From NCBI GenBank assembly GCA_015478675.1, contig JADMIH010000003.1, forward strand, positions 1 to 59,225: DNA of 59,225 bases, read 5' to 3'. This stretch comes from Chloroflexota bacterium. GTDB taxonomy: Bacteria > Chloroflexota > Chloroflexia > QHBQ01 > JADMIH01. The notes beneath the pieces were generated by a model that saw nothing but the letters and a program-made list of their open reading frames with translations, searched no databases and was not told the DNA's origin. A program made the translations under genes and the position numbers. Positions 17,713 to 26,949 of the stretch are shown here, in pieces. Numbering within the stretch: position 1 is the first letter of the stretch; each line of letters begins with the position of its first letter.

Positions 17713-18918
17713 CTAAGGCTGATTGTGAATGCGAAGCTCACTGCGTGCAGCTTCGTCTTTGCTGACCACTTCCTCGTCGGTGGGCAGCTTTCCATCCTGG
17801 GCCAATTCTATGTCGCTGAGAGGCCCTTCCATTTCGTGAGCCTGAGTTGAAGCTTGCAGGCGCTGCTCCTCAAGGTTGGTGAGGTCGCGCCACGAAAGGC
17901 TCTCCCGCGCCAGGTAGACAAAGCCCAGTATGCTGATGGGGATAAGGAGCGCGGCATGAAGCACCAGCACGTACGATGTGGCAGGCTGGCTCGCCACGCC
18001 GAATGCCCCTACGAGCACCACCTTGGCTATAGCATCGAAAACTCCGATGAAGCCGGGGGCTTGTGGGATCAGCGTACTGAGGTTGGCGATTGCTGTGGCA
18101 AGCACATAAGCGTAGAAAGGAAGCGGCCCGCCGGAAAAGCCGCGCAGATCAAAGCCCCATGTGCCAAGCACATAGTACATCCCTGCTTCAAAGAGCCAGG
18201 CGACTACGGAAAGACCGAAGACCGAGGCCAACCCCGAAGCGCTGCGTAGCGAGCCAAGACCATCTATGAAGGAACCTGCCAGCTTCTCAACTCTTTCATG
18301 CAAGCGGCCCGGAACGAAGCGAAGGGTGAAACCGATAGCCCGTTCGGCACGGCTACGTGAAGATGCAATGGTGACAAAGACCAGCAACGCCAGAATCAAA
18401 AGCGCCGCCAGCACACCGAGTAGACCACCACGCTCACTGAGAAGAGTGCCCAGTTGGTGCTCAGGCCCGGTTTGCAGCGCCCCTGACTGCATCGTTGTCA
18501 CGATGAGCACCACTACAGCTGCGAAACCGATCATGATTAGCCCATCGAAGATGCGCTCGACCAGGATCGTCGCGAGCGTAGCAGTCTTACGCACGTCCTC
18601 ACGCATGCTCAGCACGTAAGCACGCACCAACTCGCCTATACGTGCAGGTAGGACATCATTAGCCATATAGCCGATTACTACCACCTCGAATGTCTTGCCC
18701 AGGGAGACTTTGGGCGCAATCGGCTTCAATAGAATGCGCCACCGGACTGCCCGCACCCAGACTCCTACGAAGTAGAGAGCAAGCGCCGGTATAAGCGCCC
18801 AGTAGTGCGCCGCCAGGATGCCCTGCCAAACAGCCCCCAGGTCCTCCTTCGATAACGCCCACGCAAGGAAGACGAGGCTGACGGCTATGCCGATGATAAA
18901 CTGCTTTGATTTAAACAA
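17713..18918 (-). CDS. YbhN/LPG-synthase-TM family integral membrane protein
   Basis: The 401-residue protein has about eight membrane helices and matches the flippase-like/lysylphosphatidylglycerol-synthase membrane domain family (UPF0104, PF03706). Typical features are the ALYFVGVWVRAVRWRILLKP segment, VVIGYMANDVLPARIGELVRAY (a conserved Ala/Arg-Gly-Glu patch) and VERIFDGL. It lacks the C-terminal aminoacyl-transferase domain of MprF, so lysyl transfer is not supported. Lipid handling or flipping is the usual suggestion for the family. The cytoplasmic tail (~60 residues) is charged and Glu-rich. The start is TTG with AAGGAG 9 nt upstream. It lies between the GT2 gene and uppP, probably in one transcript. 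Confidence 0.82.
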   Translation of the reverse strand: MFKSKQFIIGIAVSLVFLAWALSKEDLGAVWQGILAAHYWALIPALALYFVGVWVRAVRWRILLKPIAPKVSLGKTFEVVVIGYMANDVLPARIGELVRAYVLSMREDVRKTATLATILVERIFDGLIMIGFAAVVVLIVTTMQSGALQTGPEHQLGTLLSERGGLLGVLAALLILALLVFVTIASSRSRAERAIGFTLRFVPGRLHERVEKLAGSFIDGLGSLRSASGLASVFGLSVVAWLFEAGMYYVLGTWGFDLRGFSGGPLPFYAYVLATAIANLSTLIPQAPGFIGVFDAIAKVVLVGAFGVASQPATSYVLVLHAALLIPISILGFVYLARESLSWRDLTNLEEQRLQASTQAHEMEGPLSDIELAQDGKLPTDEEVVSKDEAARSELRIHNQP

Positions 18919-18972
18919 AAACTGAACTCCTTGAATAGAGCAGGGGATTAGAGATTAGGCTGTTCTTCTTCA

Positions 18973-19797
18973 TCATACATGGCGCCTGGCGTTGAAGATT
19001 CGTTCTTTGTACTCGTTACTCAATACTCTGGACAAGGGCTTGCGAAAGATGGCATAGCGCTTTATGCCCAGCTTGTTGAGCCAGTATTTTCTCGCCACGT
19101 TGAGGGTCGCCAGCCCATAGATGACGCTACGGCGGAAATTCACACTTGAGGCTTCGGGGAAGTAGCGCGTCGGCACGGGCACTTCAGCTATATTGAAGCC
19201 GAAGGCCACCGTCTGCGCTATAACCTCACTGTCGAAAACAAAGTCGTCTGAGTTAAGCAAGAAGGGTATGGTGGTCAAGAGCCTGCGTGAATAAGCGCGG
19301 AAGCCGGTATGCGCTTCTGAAAGTCGTGTGCCGAGCACCAGATTCTCAACAGTAGTCAGAAAGCGGTTGGAGACATACTTCCAGATTGGCATCCCGCCCT
19401 TGAGCGTAACGGCTCGGCCGCCCAGCAGCCGTGATCCCATTACCAGGTCGGCTCTACCCTCGACAATAGGCTTTATCATAGCAGGCACGCGAGTGGCGTC
19501 ATACTGGTTGTCGGGATGTACCATGACCACTATATCCGCTCCCGCCATCAGCGCCTCAAGGTAGCAGGTCTTCTGATTGCCGCCATAGCCTTTGTTTTGT
19601 GTATGTACTACCACATCGAGGCCCAGGCGCCGAGCAACCTCAGGTGTGTTGTCCTGACTGGCGTCATCAACCAGTATTACCTTGTCCACTACATCGCTTG
19701 GAAGATCGCCGTGGGTCTTCTCCAGCGTCTTTGCGGCGTTATAGGCAGGCATAACAGCCACAACCATTGGCCGCTTAGTTGCCCTGTCGAGTGTCAC
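18973..19797 (-). CDS. Family 2 glycosyltransferase (polyprenyl-phosphate sugar synthase type)
   Basis: The 274-residue GT-A enzyme begins VVAVMPAYNAAKTLEKT, with the nucleotide-binding VILVDDASQDNT (~40-51) and the DXD-like region MVHPDNQYD (~92-100). It resembles DPM1/DpgS-type enzymes that move a sugar from a nucleotide donor to polyprenyl phosphate. No transmembrane helices are visible, so it would work at the inner membrane face. The GTG start has AGGAG ~9 nt upstream. It is 54 bp upstream of the YbhN-like gene and downstream of a giant GT-C protein. GT-C enzymes use exactly such polyprenyl-phosphate sugars as donors, so a functional link is likely. The sugar is unknown. Confidence 0.85.
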   Translation of the reverse strand: MTLDRATKRPMVVAVMPAYNAAKTLEKTHGDLPSDVVDKVILVDDASQDNTPEVARRLGLDVVVHTQNKGYGGNQKTCYLEALMAGADIVVMVHPDNQYDATRVPAMIKPIVEGRADLVMGSRLLGGRAVTLKGGMPIWKYVSNRFLTTVENLVLGTRLSEAHTGFRAYSRRLLTTIPFLLNSDDFVFDSEVIAQTVAFGFNIAEVPVPTRYFPEASSVNFRRSVIYGLATLNVARKYWLNKLGIKRYAIFRKPLSRVLSNEYKERIFNARRHV

Positions 19798-19935
19798 TTG
19801 TCGTCTCTCCTGCTCATCCGATCTCCTTTAGAGGCCCTCTCAGCCCCCTCGCGCCCGTCCAGTAGGGGTTATCATCTCAGGCGCACACCCGCAAGCGATG
19901 CTGAATGTACCATGCTTCGTGAGAGTGCAACGTCG

Positions 19936-22900
19936 TTACTTACCTACTGTAAATACCTGCACGTTGGTGTTCAAACGATCAAGGACGTATACTCGGCCAT
20001 CTGAACCGACCGCGACGCCGCTCGGCCCACGGAACTGGCCCGCATCACCCCCAGCTCCACCGAAAAAGCTAACCCTCCCACTTGCTAGATCAACTACGGC
20101 TACCCGCTGGCGGTCAGGATCACTCATATAAATCGTAGCGCCGTCTGGGCTTATGGCAAGTCTACTCCCACCTTCGGCGGTGCCAACTTGCACGGGCCAT
20201 TGTTTGACGATAACCCCGCTCGAGTTGAGTTGCACAATACGGTTCTTCAGGTCAACTGAGTAGAGATTCCCGGAGCCGCGCGGGTCAGCAACTACGTCCA
20301 CAGGTTGCGATAATTTCGGCTGGCTGCTACCTGCGCCGGTGATAATGGTAAGATCCTGGCGCTGTAGCTTTGGTGTACCGCTGAGGGCAAGGGGTGGTAT
20401 CTTCAACAAGGCATCGTGGCCCGTATCGGCCATATACACACCGCCATCAAGAGATGCTCCTAATCCGTTGCCGGCAAAAAGCTGTAGTACATCGTTATTA
20501 GCAGACGCAAGAAACTTACCCCCTGCGTCAAAGAGTTGTAAGTTGTTGGCCCCGGTGTCGGCCACGTACACAGAGCCGTTCGGCGTCAGAGCAAGATCCA
20601 CAACATCGACGAATTCGCCAGGTCGGGGTGGCTGGTTCGCGCCGACAGGCGGCGCTTTACCCCAGGTGCGTAACACCTTACCGTCTGGCGCGAAAACTAC
20701 CACTCGATGGTTACCACGATCCCCCACATAGATATTTCCCGCTTTGTCCACCGCCAGACCACGTGGATTGACCAGCCCCGCGTCAGCTCCTATGATGGCA
20801 TCCGGGGCCAACTGCTTACTGGGGGCCTCCGGCTGCAACTGCACAGGCGGTGGCTCGTTTACATTAGCAGAATTAAGAAGACCGCCACCGGTGTGCAAGG
20901 CGTCACTTCCGAGCAGCCTGCGCTGCCCTCCAGGAGGGGTCCAGAACGCCTCAAGATAACCCGTGCCGCCAGTGTAATTATAGCGCAACTCGTAACTGTG
21001 TGGCCCTGTCGAGAGTACTACTTGTCCTGATGCAGAGCGAGGTTGCACACCGCCTTGCATATTTCTGACTACCAGCTTTCCATCAATAAAAACGACGCTA
21101 TCGCCGTTGGAGAACGTTTCGAAGCTATACTGCCCTGTGTTCGTGATTGTCAAAGTACCTGTCCAGATACCCTCCATGCTGCCACCTACAATGGCACCGG
21201 CGTCGCGGAAGCCGAGGAAGCCATCTACACGAGCAGTATTGATGCGCGACTGAGCACCTGTAGTGGCGGGCTGCGCCAGCAAGTCTGAGCCATATGGGTG
21301 TATCTCTCCAAGTAGAGCCTTAATGGAGCCATAGAAAAGATACTGGCGAGGAATAGCTGCGTAGGCTGTGCTTCCTGCCGACCACTGGATTGTGACCTGT
21401 GAGCCGCTGTTTGCAAGTGTGCCAAAGAGCTCTATATCGTGTGGGCCACGCGCCAGGAGAAGTTCAGTTTCCGCACGCGTGGTGGTTGCCGTAGTTGTGA
21501 GTACACGTCTGCCATCCACAATCAGTCCACCCGCGCTTGCGGCATCTATTTGCAGGCGGTAACGCCCAAAGGCGGGAGCCACCAAATTGCTGCGCCAACT
21601 GGCCAGTACAGGATAGGACAAGCCATCGGGCGGCGCTGAACTGCTACCTAAAGCAGGCTCTCGGCGTAAGAAAGTTTCGCCTGTATAGGACTTGTACGTT
21701 GTAATGCTCTCTCTGCTCTCATCAAGCTGCTCTCTGGTTACCCGAGCGTAAGTAAAAAGGCTGTTGCCGATGCCATTAGGCCCATAAACGAAGTTATTTA
21801 CCTCTACATTGGGGTAATATGCCTTTATGACTGAGAGATACTGAGCGTCTTGCGGCCAAATCATAAAGATAATATCTCGGTTTTCAGCATCGAGAATCGG
21901 CAAATCGCTTGAGGCATTTACCATATCACTTCCGGGCGTTCCATAGTTCAGGAAGCGATTGTCGCCATGTGTCCAGTAGATATTATGAGCGCCAGCATCA
22001 TAATATCGCGGAGTAGGCCGGCCCGCGGCAAGAGCGGTGTCATTCATCTGGCGAACAAAGTAAGCCTGCCCTGTGACCTCAGGTGAGGGGTAAGGGACCA
22101 TATAGCGCTGGAAATAATCGTTGAAGTTCTCAAACCCCAGGTAGAGTAATAGAACACCCACCGTTGCGATGCCAAAGATTTGCGTACCGCGTGTAAGTCT
22201 CCGCCTGCTCTGCGCGTTGCGCCACTTATTCGCCAGCAACGTACCAAACCTCGTAAGCTCGGCCATGATTTTGTTCAGAGGCAGTGCAGCGAAGACGGCG
22301 AGCACCGGAATTATACCTACGAGGCGCGCCATGTAAGGAGCGTCAATGGTCAGCACGCCGCCAACCAGCACAAATGACCAGAACCAGATGGAGAGTATCG
22401 CCATCCGCGTGTCGCGCCAGCGCCAGAGCGCCCAGGCGATGCCAAGGATAATGAGGGCAGCCTCGATAGGCTTGGCTACTGCCTCTCCTGTGAAGGTGTA
22501 TACAGAGCTTGCGTCCGCTCTGTAGGTAATTATAGAGAGTGTGCGAGTAAGTTGCCCCCAGAGCACGCGGGGCCAGAAGCCGTCACGGCTCACCTCAACA
22601 CTCAATGGGGTCTTTTCAAAGACGATAGGCAGGAATGGGTATATATCGCTCATTGTAGGCACGCGTACACCCACGTAAAGCGGGGTGTGATTTGCGCCAT
22701 AATTGGAGACCATTCTATCAACGTTGTTGAAAATCAACTTCTCGTTGGGGCGAGAACCCACAGCGTTTTGATTATCCATGTAATAGACCAGCCAGGGAGA
22801 GATAAAAGAAAGACAAGCAATACCAAGTATCAGTAGTTGGCCTATGTATTGAACTGCTGGATTCGCCTGTTGAGACACAGCGCGACCGAGCGCTTGCACC

Positions 22901-25900
22901 CTGCTCAACGCTGGCATGCGCTTACGTACGCCAGCATAGCCTCCAGGGAGGCTCAGCACCGGCATGACAACGAAGATATACAGGATTACAGCGATAACCA
23001 GGAAGGGGGTAAGGCGACCGCCCATGTAAAAGTACATCGTGAGCATGAAAGCATAACCCGCCAGAACAAAGTCTAGTGTGCGCTTTGTACGAAGCCCTCG
23101 CGATAGGAAGTAGAAGCCTGTGACCAGGAAGAGGGGGGTTGTGATGTTGCTGAATTCCTGCTTGCTGAAGTGAATCGCCACGTCTGAAATAGAGAGGAGA
23201 ATAGCGGCGATTATAGCTGTTCTTGTACCGAACCAGATTTTTACGAGGAAGTAGAAAGGCAAGATCATCAGCGAGCCGGCCAACGTTGAAAACATTCGCA
23301 GCCCAAAAAGGCTTGTGCCAAAGACCTTCATCGTGAGGGCGATGCCCCAGTAATAGAAGTTGGGCTGCGAGAACCAGCCCGTCAGGAAGGGCGAAACGCG
23401 ATTGCCTTGCAGGATGCTCAGGGCGTCCATGCCAGCCTCACCCTCATCACCGTGCATGCCGGTCGTCCAGTCACCCAACCTGTAGAGGCGTAGGCCAAGA
23501 GCAAGGAGAAAGATTAGAAAAACAACTACCGTCTCTACGCGGCGTGAGAGACGGAGGTCGGTGCGCTCTTCAATATCACTGCCGCCATGTGCATCGGTTG
23601 CGCTCACAACTGTGCGGCGCTCGCCGAAGAATGCCAGAGCAAGGATTATGAGACTGGCAACCCAGCCGAGGCTGCCGGCAACTGAGTAGTAATTGCCACG
23701 TAGCTGGCCGGCGCTGTACAAGTTGAGAGCCAGAGCCACAAGAGCAACCAAGTAACGCGGCCACGACTTCGTGAGCAGCGGGTGTTTTGTGGACAAACTC
23801 CGCCAGGCGGCTGCCCCAGGCGCTAATCTGCCCAACTGCGTCGCAGGCATATAAGGCTGACCGCTATTGGCAGACGCGCTGCTGCCATTTGGTAACACGG
23901 GTGATACCTGTCGATACCAGGAGGGGAGCAGGCTAAAGGGACGCCTGGAAAGAATAGCACTAGGGGTCGTACCTTCAGATTTGGCCCGCACAGGCAGCGT
24001 TGTATCGATCCTGTCGCGGTGCGCCGGTCGAAAGAGAAGGCTCTTGTTTTTGTAAGTTCCTGCCCAGGCAACCAGCGCCACGATTATAGCCAGGGCATAC
24101 CAGCGTATGGAAAGCACTATCGCCTTGTCAACGCTTACCAGTTTTTGTGCATAAAGAGCCAGGCCGAGAGCTATAAGCCCCAGCCACAGACCTTTCAATC
24201 GGTAGGGCCAGGAGTTAGTAACCGCGTCTTTAACCGGGTGAGGCCTACGCGTAGCGCTGGGGGCCTCACCCCCATCCTCTCTTATAACCAGCGTGCCATA
24301 CTCACTGGCATCGGTGCTGTTGCTCTGTGGCGCTTCAGATGGGTGTGGAGGAGCAGAAGGCGCCTTGGAGGCCCCTGTAGCCTCGACGACCGGTGTCACT
24401 GTCTCGCCCCCATCGCCTGGCAGCCGCGCGCCTGTGGGATGATAACCCGGGTCTACTCTAGCTTCGGCAGGTGACGTGGAAGACGGCGCATTGTTGCTCG
24501 GTGTCACAAAATGGGCATCGGGGAGCGGGAGCCATCGAGGAGGAGCGCCGCCCCCGGCATGCGTGCGGCCATTCTGCCACCAGTAGAGGCCGAAGGCAAA
24601 GATAATCACAGCTGCTATAAAGACAAAAGGCCCGGTGCTTTTCTGCCAGGCAAGCGCCGACCAGTAATCCCCGGAAACTTTACCCTGCGTAAGATATCCG
24701 AAGTACGGCACTACAAAAGAGGGGAAGAGTGACGTAATGCTATCAGGGCTGGGCAAAACAATGCCAAGCTTGGGCAGAAAACCGGGGAGGCCATTCGCAA
24801 GGAGTGCGCTGCTTCCGGTAGGCTGGTTGTACATCCATTGCGGCTGAACCATAAAACCAACCGTCACGGCAAGGCTCAACGCGAGCAAGGCGCCATACAC
24901 AACCTTGTAGACAGCCCCTTTGATGCTGCTCAGAGTGAGGGCAAAGGGCATCGCGAGGAGCGGCAGCACCGAGGTGAGATAACGAGCAGGTGGGCACCAC
25001 TCGCCCCACCACTGGGCATAGTTGGCGATTATACCAAAATAAGGAACAAACACCACGCCTATCCAGAGAAGATCTCGGCGGTATTCTTTCTTGATCCACA
25101 TCAACACAGCGCCAACGATTGCCAGAATAAATATAGGCGCTGAGATCAAGAGCCCCCACTGCTCGTCCACGAAGAGTCCCGCCACACCGCGAAGAGTGCC
25201 CGCAATATCACTGCTGCCTGCGTGGTCGCGCAAATCAGGGAAGATTGAAGCGTATCGAGCGTAGAAAAAGTACATCAGCAGCCCGGCTGATAAAGCAGTT
25301 TGGCCCATCACGATAGCGTAGTTTCGCCAGCGATTCGGGCTGCGGCGGGTGGTCTCCTGGTAAATGTAGTAAAGGAGCAAACCTGCCGTTACAGGCACAA
25401 AGCGGTAGTGCAGCCAGGGCAGAAAGGCCGCGCTGAAGCCTATCCCCGCCACTTGCAGCCAGTTGTTATTCCACTGCCATATCCGCCTGAAAGCATATAC
25501 CACAAAGAGGGCGGCGGGAAGCTCAGGGAAGATAAGAAATGAGTAGGGAAGTAGAGGCACAGTGAAGGAGAAGGCAAGCCAGGTTAGCAAGGCGGGGAGC
25601 ACTTTGCCTGTTGCGCCACGGGCGAAGAGGTAAACGTTAACGGCGACAAGCGCGCCGAGGATATTCAGGAAATAGACAACCAACAACCGCCCTCCCGCCT
25701 CAAAAGCAGGTAAGACAAGCAAGCTGAGGCCAAGCCCATGCTTGGAATAGAGCTCACTCTGGGTGCCATCGCTTGGGATTGGAACCGAGGTATCTATATA
25801 GTTGTTTGGTCGTAGGAAGCTGTAACCCGCGCAGAGGCGGTTCGCGGGCACCAGGTGCGCAGGATGCGGCGGCAGCGGATAAGGGGAAGAGGTCCAGCCT

Positions 25901-26349
25901 TTCCAACCGACGGGCAGCACCATGCCACCGCCTCTTGTATAAAAAGCAGGATACAAGGCAGCTTCATCGCGCTGGCGGTAGTTATTGCACTCGTTGAGGT
26001 CACCATCCTTCAGTATACTGATTGCGGTCATCAGGTAGAAGGGCTCATCGCCCGTTGTGGGAGTAAGGTAAGTTGTTATGCGAGGCGTGAGGGCCGCAAG
26101 CACAAGGAAGGTGATCAGAAAGATAGCAAACGGTTCCCATTTGCGCACGGGCGTTGATGGTCGCTCATTGCTGGAAGCAAGCGCAGCCTCACGTAACGCC
26201 GCTGGTCGTGAGGCACCCATGTAAGGGGCCGCAAAAGCAAGCGGCCTCAGGCTCTTACCTGCATGTGAAATGAGGTGCGTGTGCCGAGCAAATTGGGTAA
26301 GCTGTGGCCCGTGCCTCAGACCCGGAAGCGGCAGTGAGTATCTAATCAA
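19936..26349 (-). CDS. Giant membrane protein: two GT-C (GT39-like) modules, PA14-like domains and NHL propeller
   Basis: 2137 residues. Module 1 (~70-600) is polytopic and has the GT-C catalytic-type acidic motif GDEPFY (~100). A Pro/Ser-rich cytoplasmic linker follows (~603-705), then more helices. Module 2 (~905-1450) is a second polytopic GT39-like unit with HGDEGEAGMDAL (~966). Residues ~1555-1680 and ~1700-1810 are two PA14-like beta domains (YRLQIDAASAGGLIVDGRRV; QYSFETFSNGDSVVFIDGK), often carbohydrate-binding. Residues ~1855-2137 carry NHL repeats (PRGLAVDKAGNIYVGDRGNH; PSGVAVGSDGRVYVLD). Expected role: transfer of sugars from polyprenyl phosphate to an extracytoplasmic acceptor. The start is TTG at 26347-26349 with a weak ribosome site; ATG near 26221 (MGASRP) is an alternative. 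A fusion of two GT-C modules is unusual. Confidence 0.8.
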   Translation of the reverse strand: MIRYSLPLPGLRHGPQLTQFARHTHLISHAGKSLRPLAFAAPYMGASRPAALREAALASSNERPSTPVRKWEPFAIFLITFLVLAALTPRITTYLTPTTGDEPFYLMTAISILKDGDLNECNNYRQRDEAALYPAFYTRGGGMVLPVGWKGWTSSPYPLPPHPAHLVPANRLCAGYSFLRPNNYIDTSVPIPSDGTQSELYSKHGLGLSLLVLPAFEAGGRLLVVYFLNILGALVAVNVYLFARGATGKVLPALLTWLAFSFTVPLLPYSFLIFPELPAALFVVYAFRRIWQWNNNWLQVAGIGFSAAFLPWLHYRFVPVTAGLLLYYIYQETTRRSPNRWRNYAIVMGQTALSAGLLMYFFYARYASIFPDLRDHAGSSDIAGTLRGVAGLFVDEQWGLLISAPIFILAIVGAVLMWIKKEYRRDLLWIGVVFVPYFGIIANYAQWWGEWCPPARYLTSVLPLLAMPFALTLSSIKGAVYKVVYGALLALSLAVTVGFMVQPQWMYNQPTGSSALLANGLPGFLPKLGIVLPSPDSITSLFPSFVVPYFGYLTQGKVSGDYWSALAWQKSTGPFVFIAAVIIFAFGLYWWQNGRTHAGGGAPPRWLPLPDAHFVTPSNNAPSSTSPAEARVDPGYHPTGARLPGDGGETVTPVVEATGASKAPSAPPHPSEAPQSNSTDASEYGTLVIREDGGEAPSATRRPHPVKDAVTNSWPYRLKGLWLGLIALGLALYAQKLVSVDKAIVLSIRWYALAIIVALVAWAGTYKNKSLLFRPAHRDRIDTTLPVRAKSEGTTPSAILSRRPFSLLPSWYRQVSPVLPNGSSASANSGQPYMPATQLGRLAPGAAAWRSLSTKHPLLTKSWPRYLVALVALALNLYSAGQLRGNYYSVAGSLGWVASLIILALAFFGERRTVVSATDAHGGSDIEERTDLRLSRRVETVVVFLIFLLALGLRLYRLGDWTTGMHGDEGEAGMDALSILQGNRVSPFLTGWFSQPNFYYWGIALTMKVFGTSLFGLRMFSTLAGSLMILPFYFLVKIWFGTRTAIIAAILLSISDVAIHFSKQEFSNITTPLFLVTGFYFLSRGLRTKRTLDFVLAGYAFMLTMYFYMGGRLTPFLVIAVILYIFVVMPVLSLPGGYAGVRKRMPALSRVQALGRAVSQQANPAVQYIGQLLILGIACLSFISPWLVYYMDNQNAVGSRPNEKLIFNNVDRMVSNYGANHTPLYVGVRVPTMSDIYPFLPIVFEKTPLSVEVSRDGFWPRVLWGQLTRTLSIITYRADASSVYTFTGEAVAKPIEAALIILGIAWALWRWRDTRMAILSIWFWSFVLVGGVLTIDAPYMARLVGIIPVLAVFAALPLNKIMAELTRFGTLLANKWRNAQSRRRLTRGTQIFGIATVGVLLLYLGFENFNDYFQRYMVPYPSPEVTGQAYFVRQMNDTALAAGRPTPRYYDAGAHNIYWTHGDNRFLNYGTPGSDMVNASSDLPILDAENRDIIFMIWPQDAQYLSVIKAYYPNVEVNNFVYGPNGIGNSLFTYARVTREQLDESRESITTYKSYTGETFLRREPALGSSSAPPDGLSYPVLASWRSNLVAPAFGRYRLQIDAASAGGLIVDGRRVLTTTATTTRAETELLLARGPHDIELFGTLANSGSQVTIQWSAGSTAYAAIPRQYLFYGSIKALLGEIHPYGSDLLAQPATTGAQSRINTARVDGFLGFRDAGAIVGGSMEGIWTGTLTITNTGQYSFETFSNGDSVVFIDGKLVVRNMQGGVQPRSASGQVVLSTGPHSYELRYNYTGGTGYLEAFWTPPGGQRRLLGSDALHTGGGLLNSANVNEPPPVQLQPEAPSKQLAPDAIIGADAGLVNPRGLAVDKAGNIYVGDRGNHRVVVFAPDGKVLRTWGKAPPVGANQPPRPGEFVDVVDLALTPNGSVYVADTGANNLQLFDAGGKFLASANNDVLQLFAGNGLGASLDGGVYMADTGHDALLKIPPLALSGTPKLQRQDLTIITGAGSSQPKLSQPVDVVADPRGSGNLYSVDLKNRIVQLNSSGVIVKQWPVQVGTAEGGSRLAISPDGATIYMSDPDRQRVAVVDLASGRVSFFGGAGGDAGQFRGPSGVAVGSDGRVYVLDRLNTNVQVFTVGK

Positions 26350-26511
26350 AGCTCAATGGAGAAACGAACATATAGAAGTCTGGCTCTTCTGAAGAGTTAA
26401 CTGCTCAGCCGGCAAACCACAACAGGCGTACCCGATTACAGCCATCTGCCCAATGTATGCTCCGATTATTGTAGCACCTTCGACAATATAGCGTCAAACG
26501 ATCCTGCCGTA

Positions 26512-26692
26512 GCAACTGTTCAGAGTAAGCCATGACCCTATGGGCCACCATTACGAATGAAAATACGAGTGATTTAGCACCCCTCTATACTACTACCCTT
26601 CGCATTTTCAGAGGAGTTGGGGTGCGGGTCTTGGCTCCTCACCCGCATAGATACCTCTTGAAGTTGGTTCTACCCTGAATCTGAACAGATAC
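26512..26692. repeat. MITE/REP-like element, GTAANNGTTCAG family, copy A of a back-to-back pair
   Basis: GCAACTGTTCAG (26512-26523) and CTGAACAGATAC (26681-26692) are the inverted ends. The left part (CCATGACCCTATGGGCCACC) matches the element at 12032-12146. ACCCTGAATCTGAACA (26672-26687) also pairs perfectly with 26706-26721, across the junction with the next element. Confidence 0.6.
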
Positions 26693-26700
26693 ACCCCGCC

Positions 26701-26845
26701 GTAAGTGTTCAGATTCAGGGTGGAGGGGCTAAGCTAGCCCCCTCTCCCATGAAGGGAGGGTGCGTTGGGGGTGAGGGGAGGTGAGGGTACGCCTCCACAG
26801 CTACTCCTTCAAGATTGCTACACCCCAACTCCTCTGAACAGTTAC
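26701..26845. repeat. MITE/REP-like element, GTAANNGTTCAG family, copy B of a back-to-back pair
   Basis: GTAAGTGTTCAG (26701-26712) and CTGAACAGTTAC (26834-26845) form the ends. The right half (GCTACTCCTTCAAGATTGC) is copy 1 at 2022-2185 in inverted orientation, and the CCCTCTCCC-ATGAA-GGGAG hairpin is present. It begins 8 bp after copy A ends and lies before the methyltransferase start. Confidence 0.7.
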
Positions 26846-26949
26846 ACCCCGCCAGCTCGTTGCAGACGCCAGCCATAGATGCTATACTCACTACAATTAA
26901 CACTTCTTCTTCCGCACGCTCAGGAGGTTCGGTAAAGTGGAAAATACCC

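Noticed and set aside
17713..18918. MprF lysyl-phosphatidylglycerol synthase
   Set aside because: Only the membrane domain is present; the C-terminal aminoacyl transferase domain is missing.
26815..26949. Upstream extension of the methyltransferase
   Set aside because: It translates a repeat element, has no family similarity, and the cysteine-ribbon start is at 26950.
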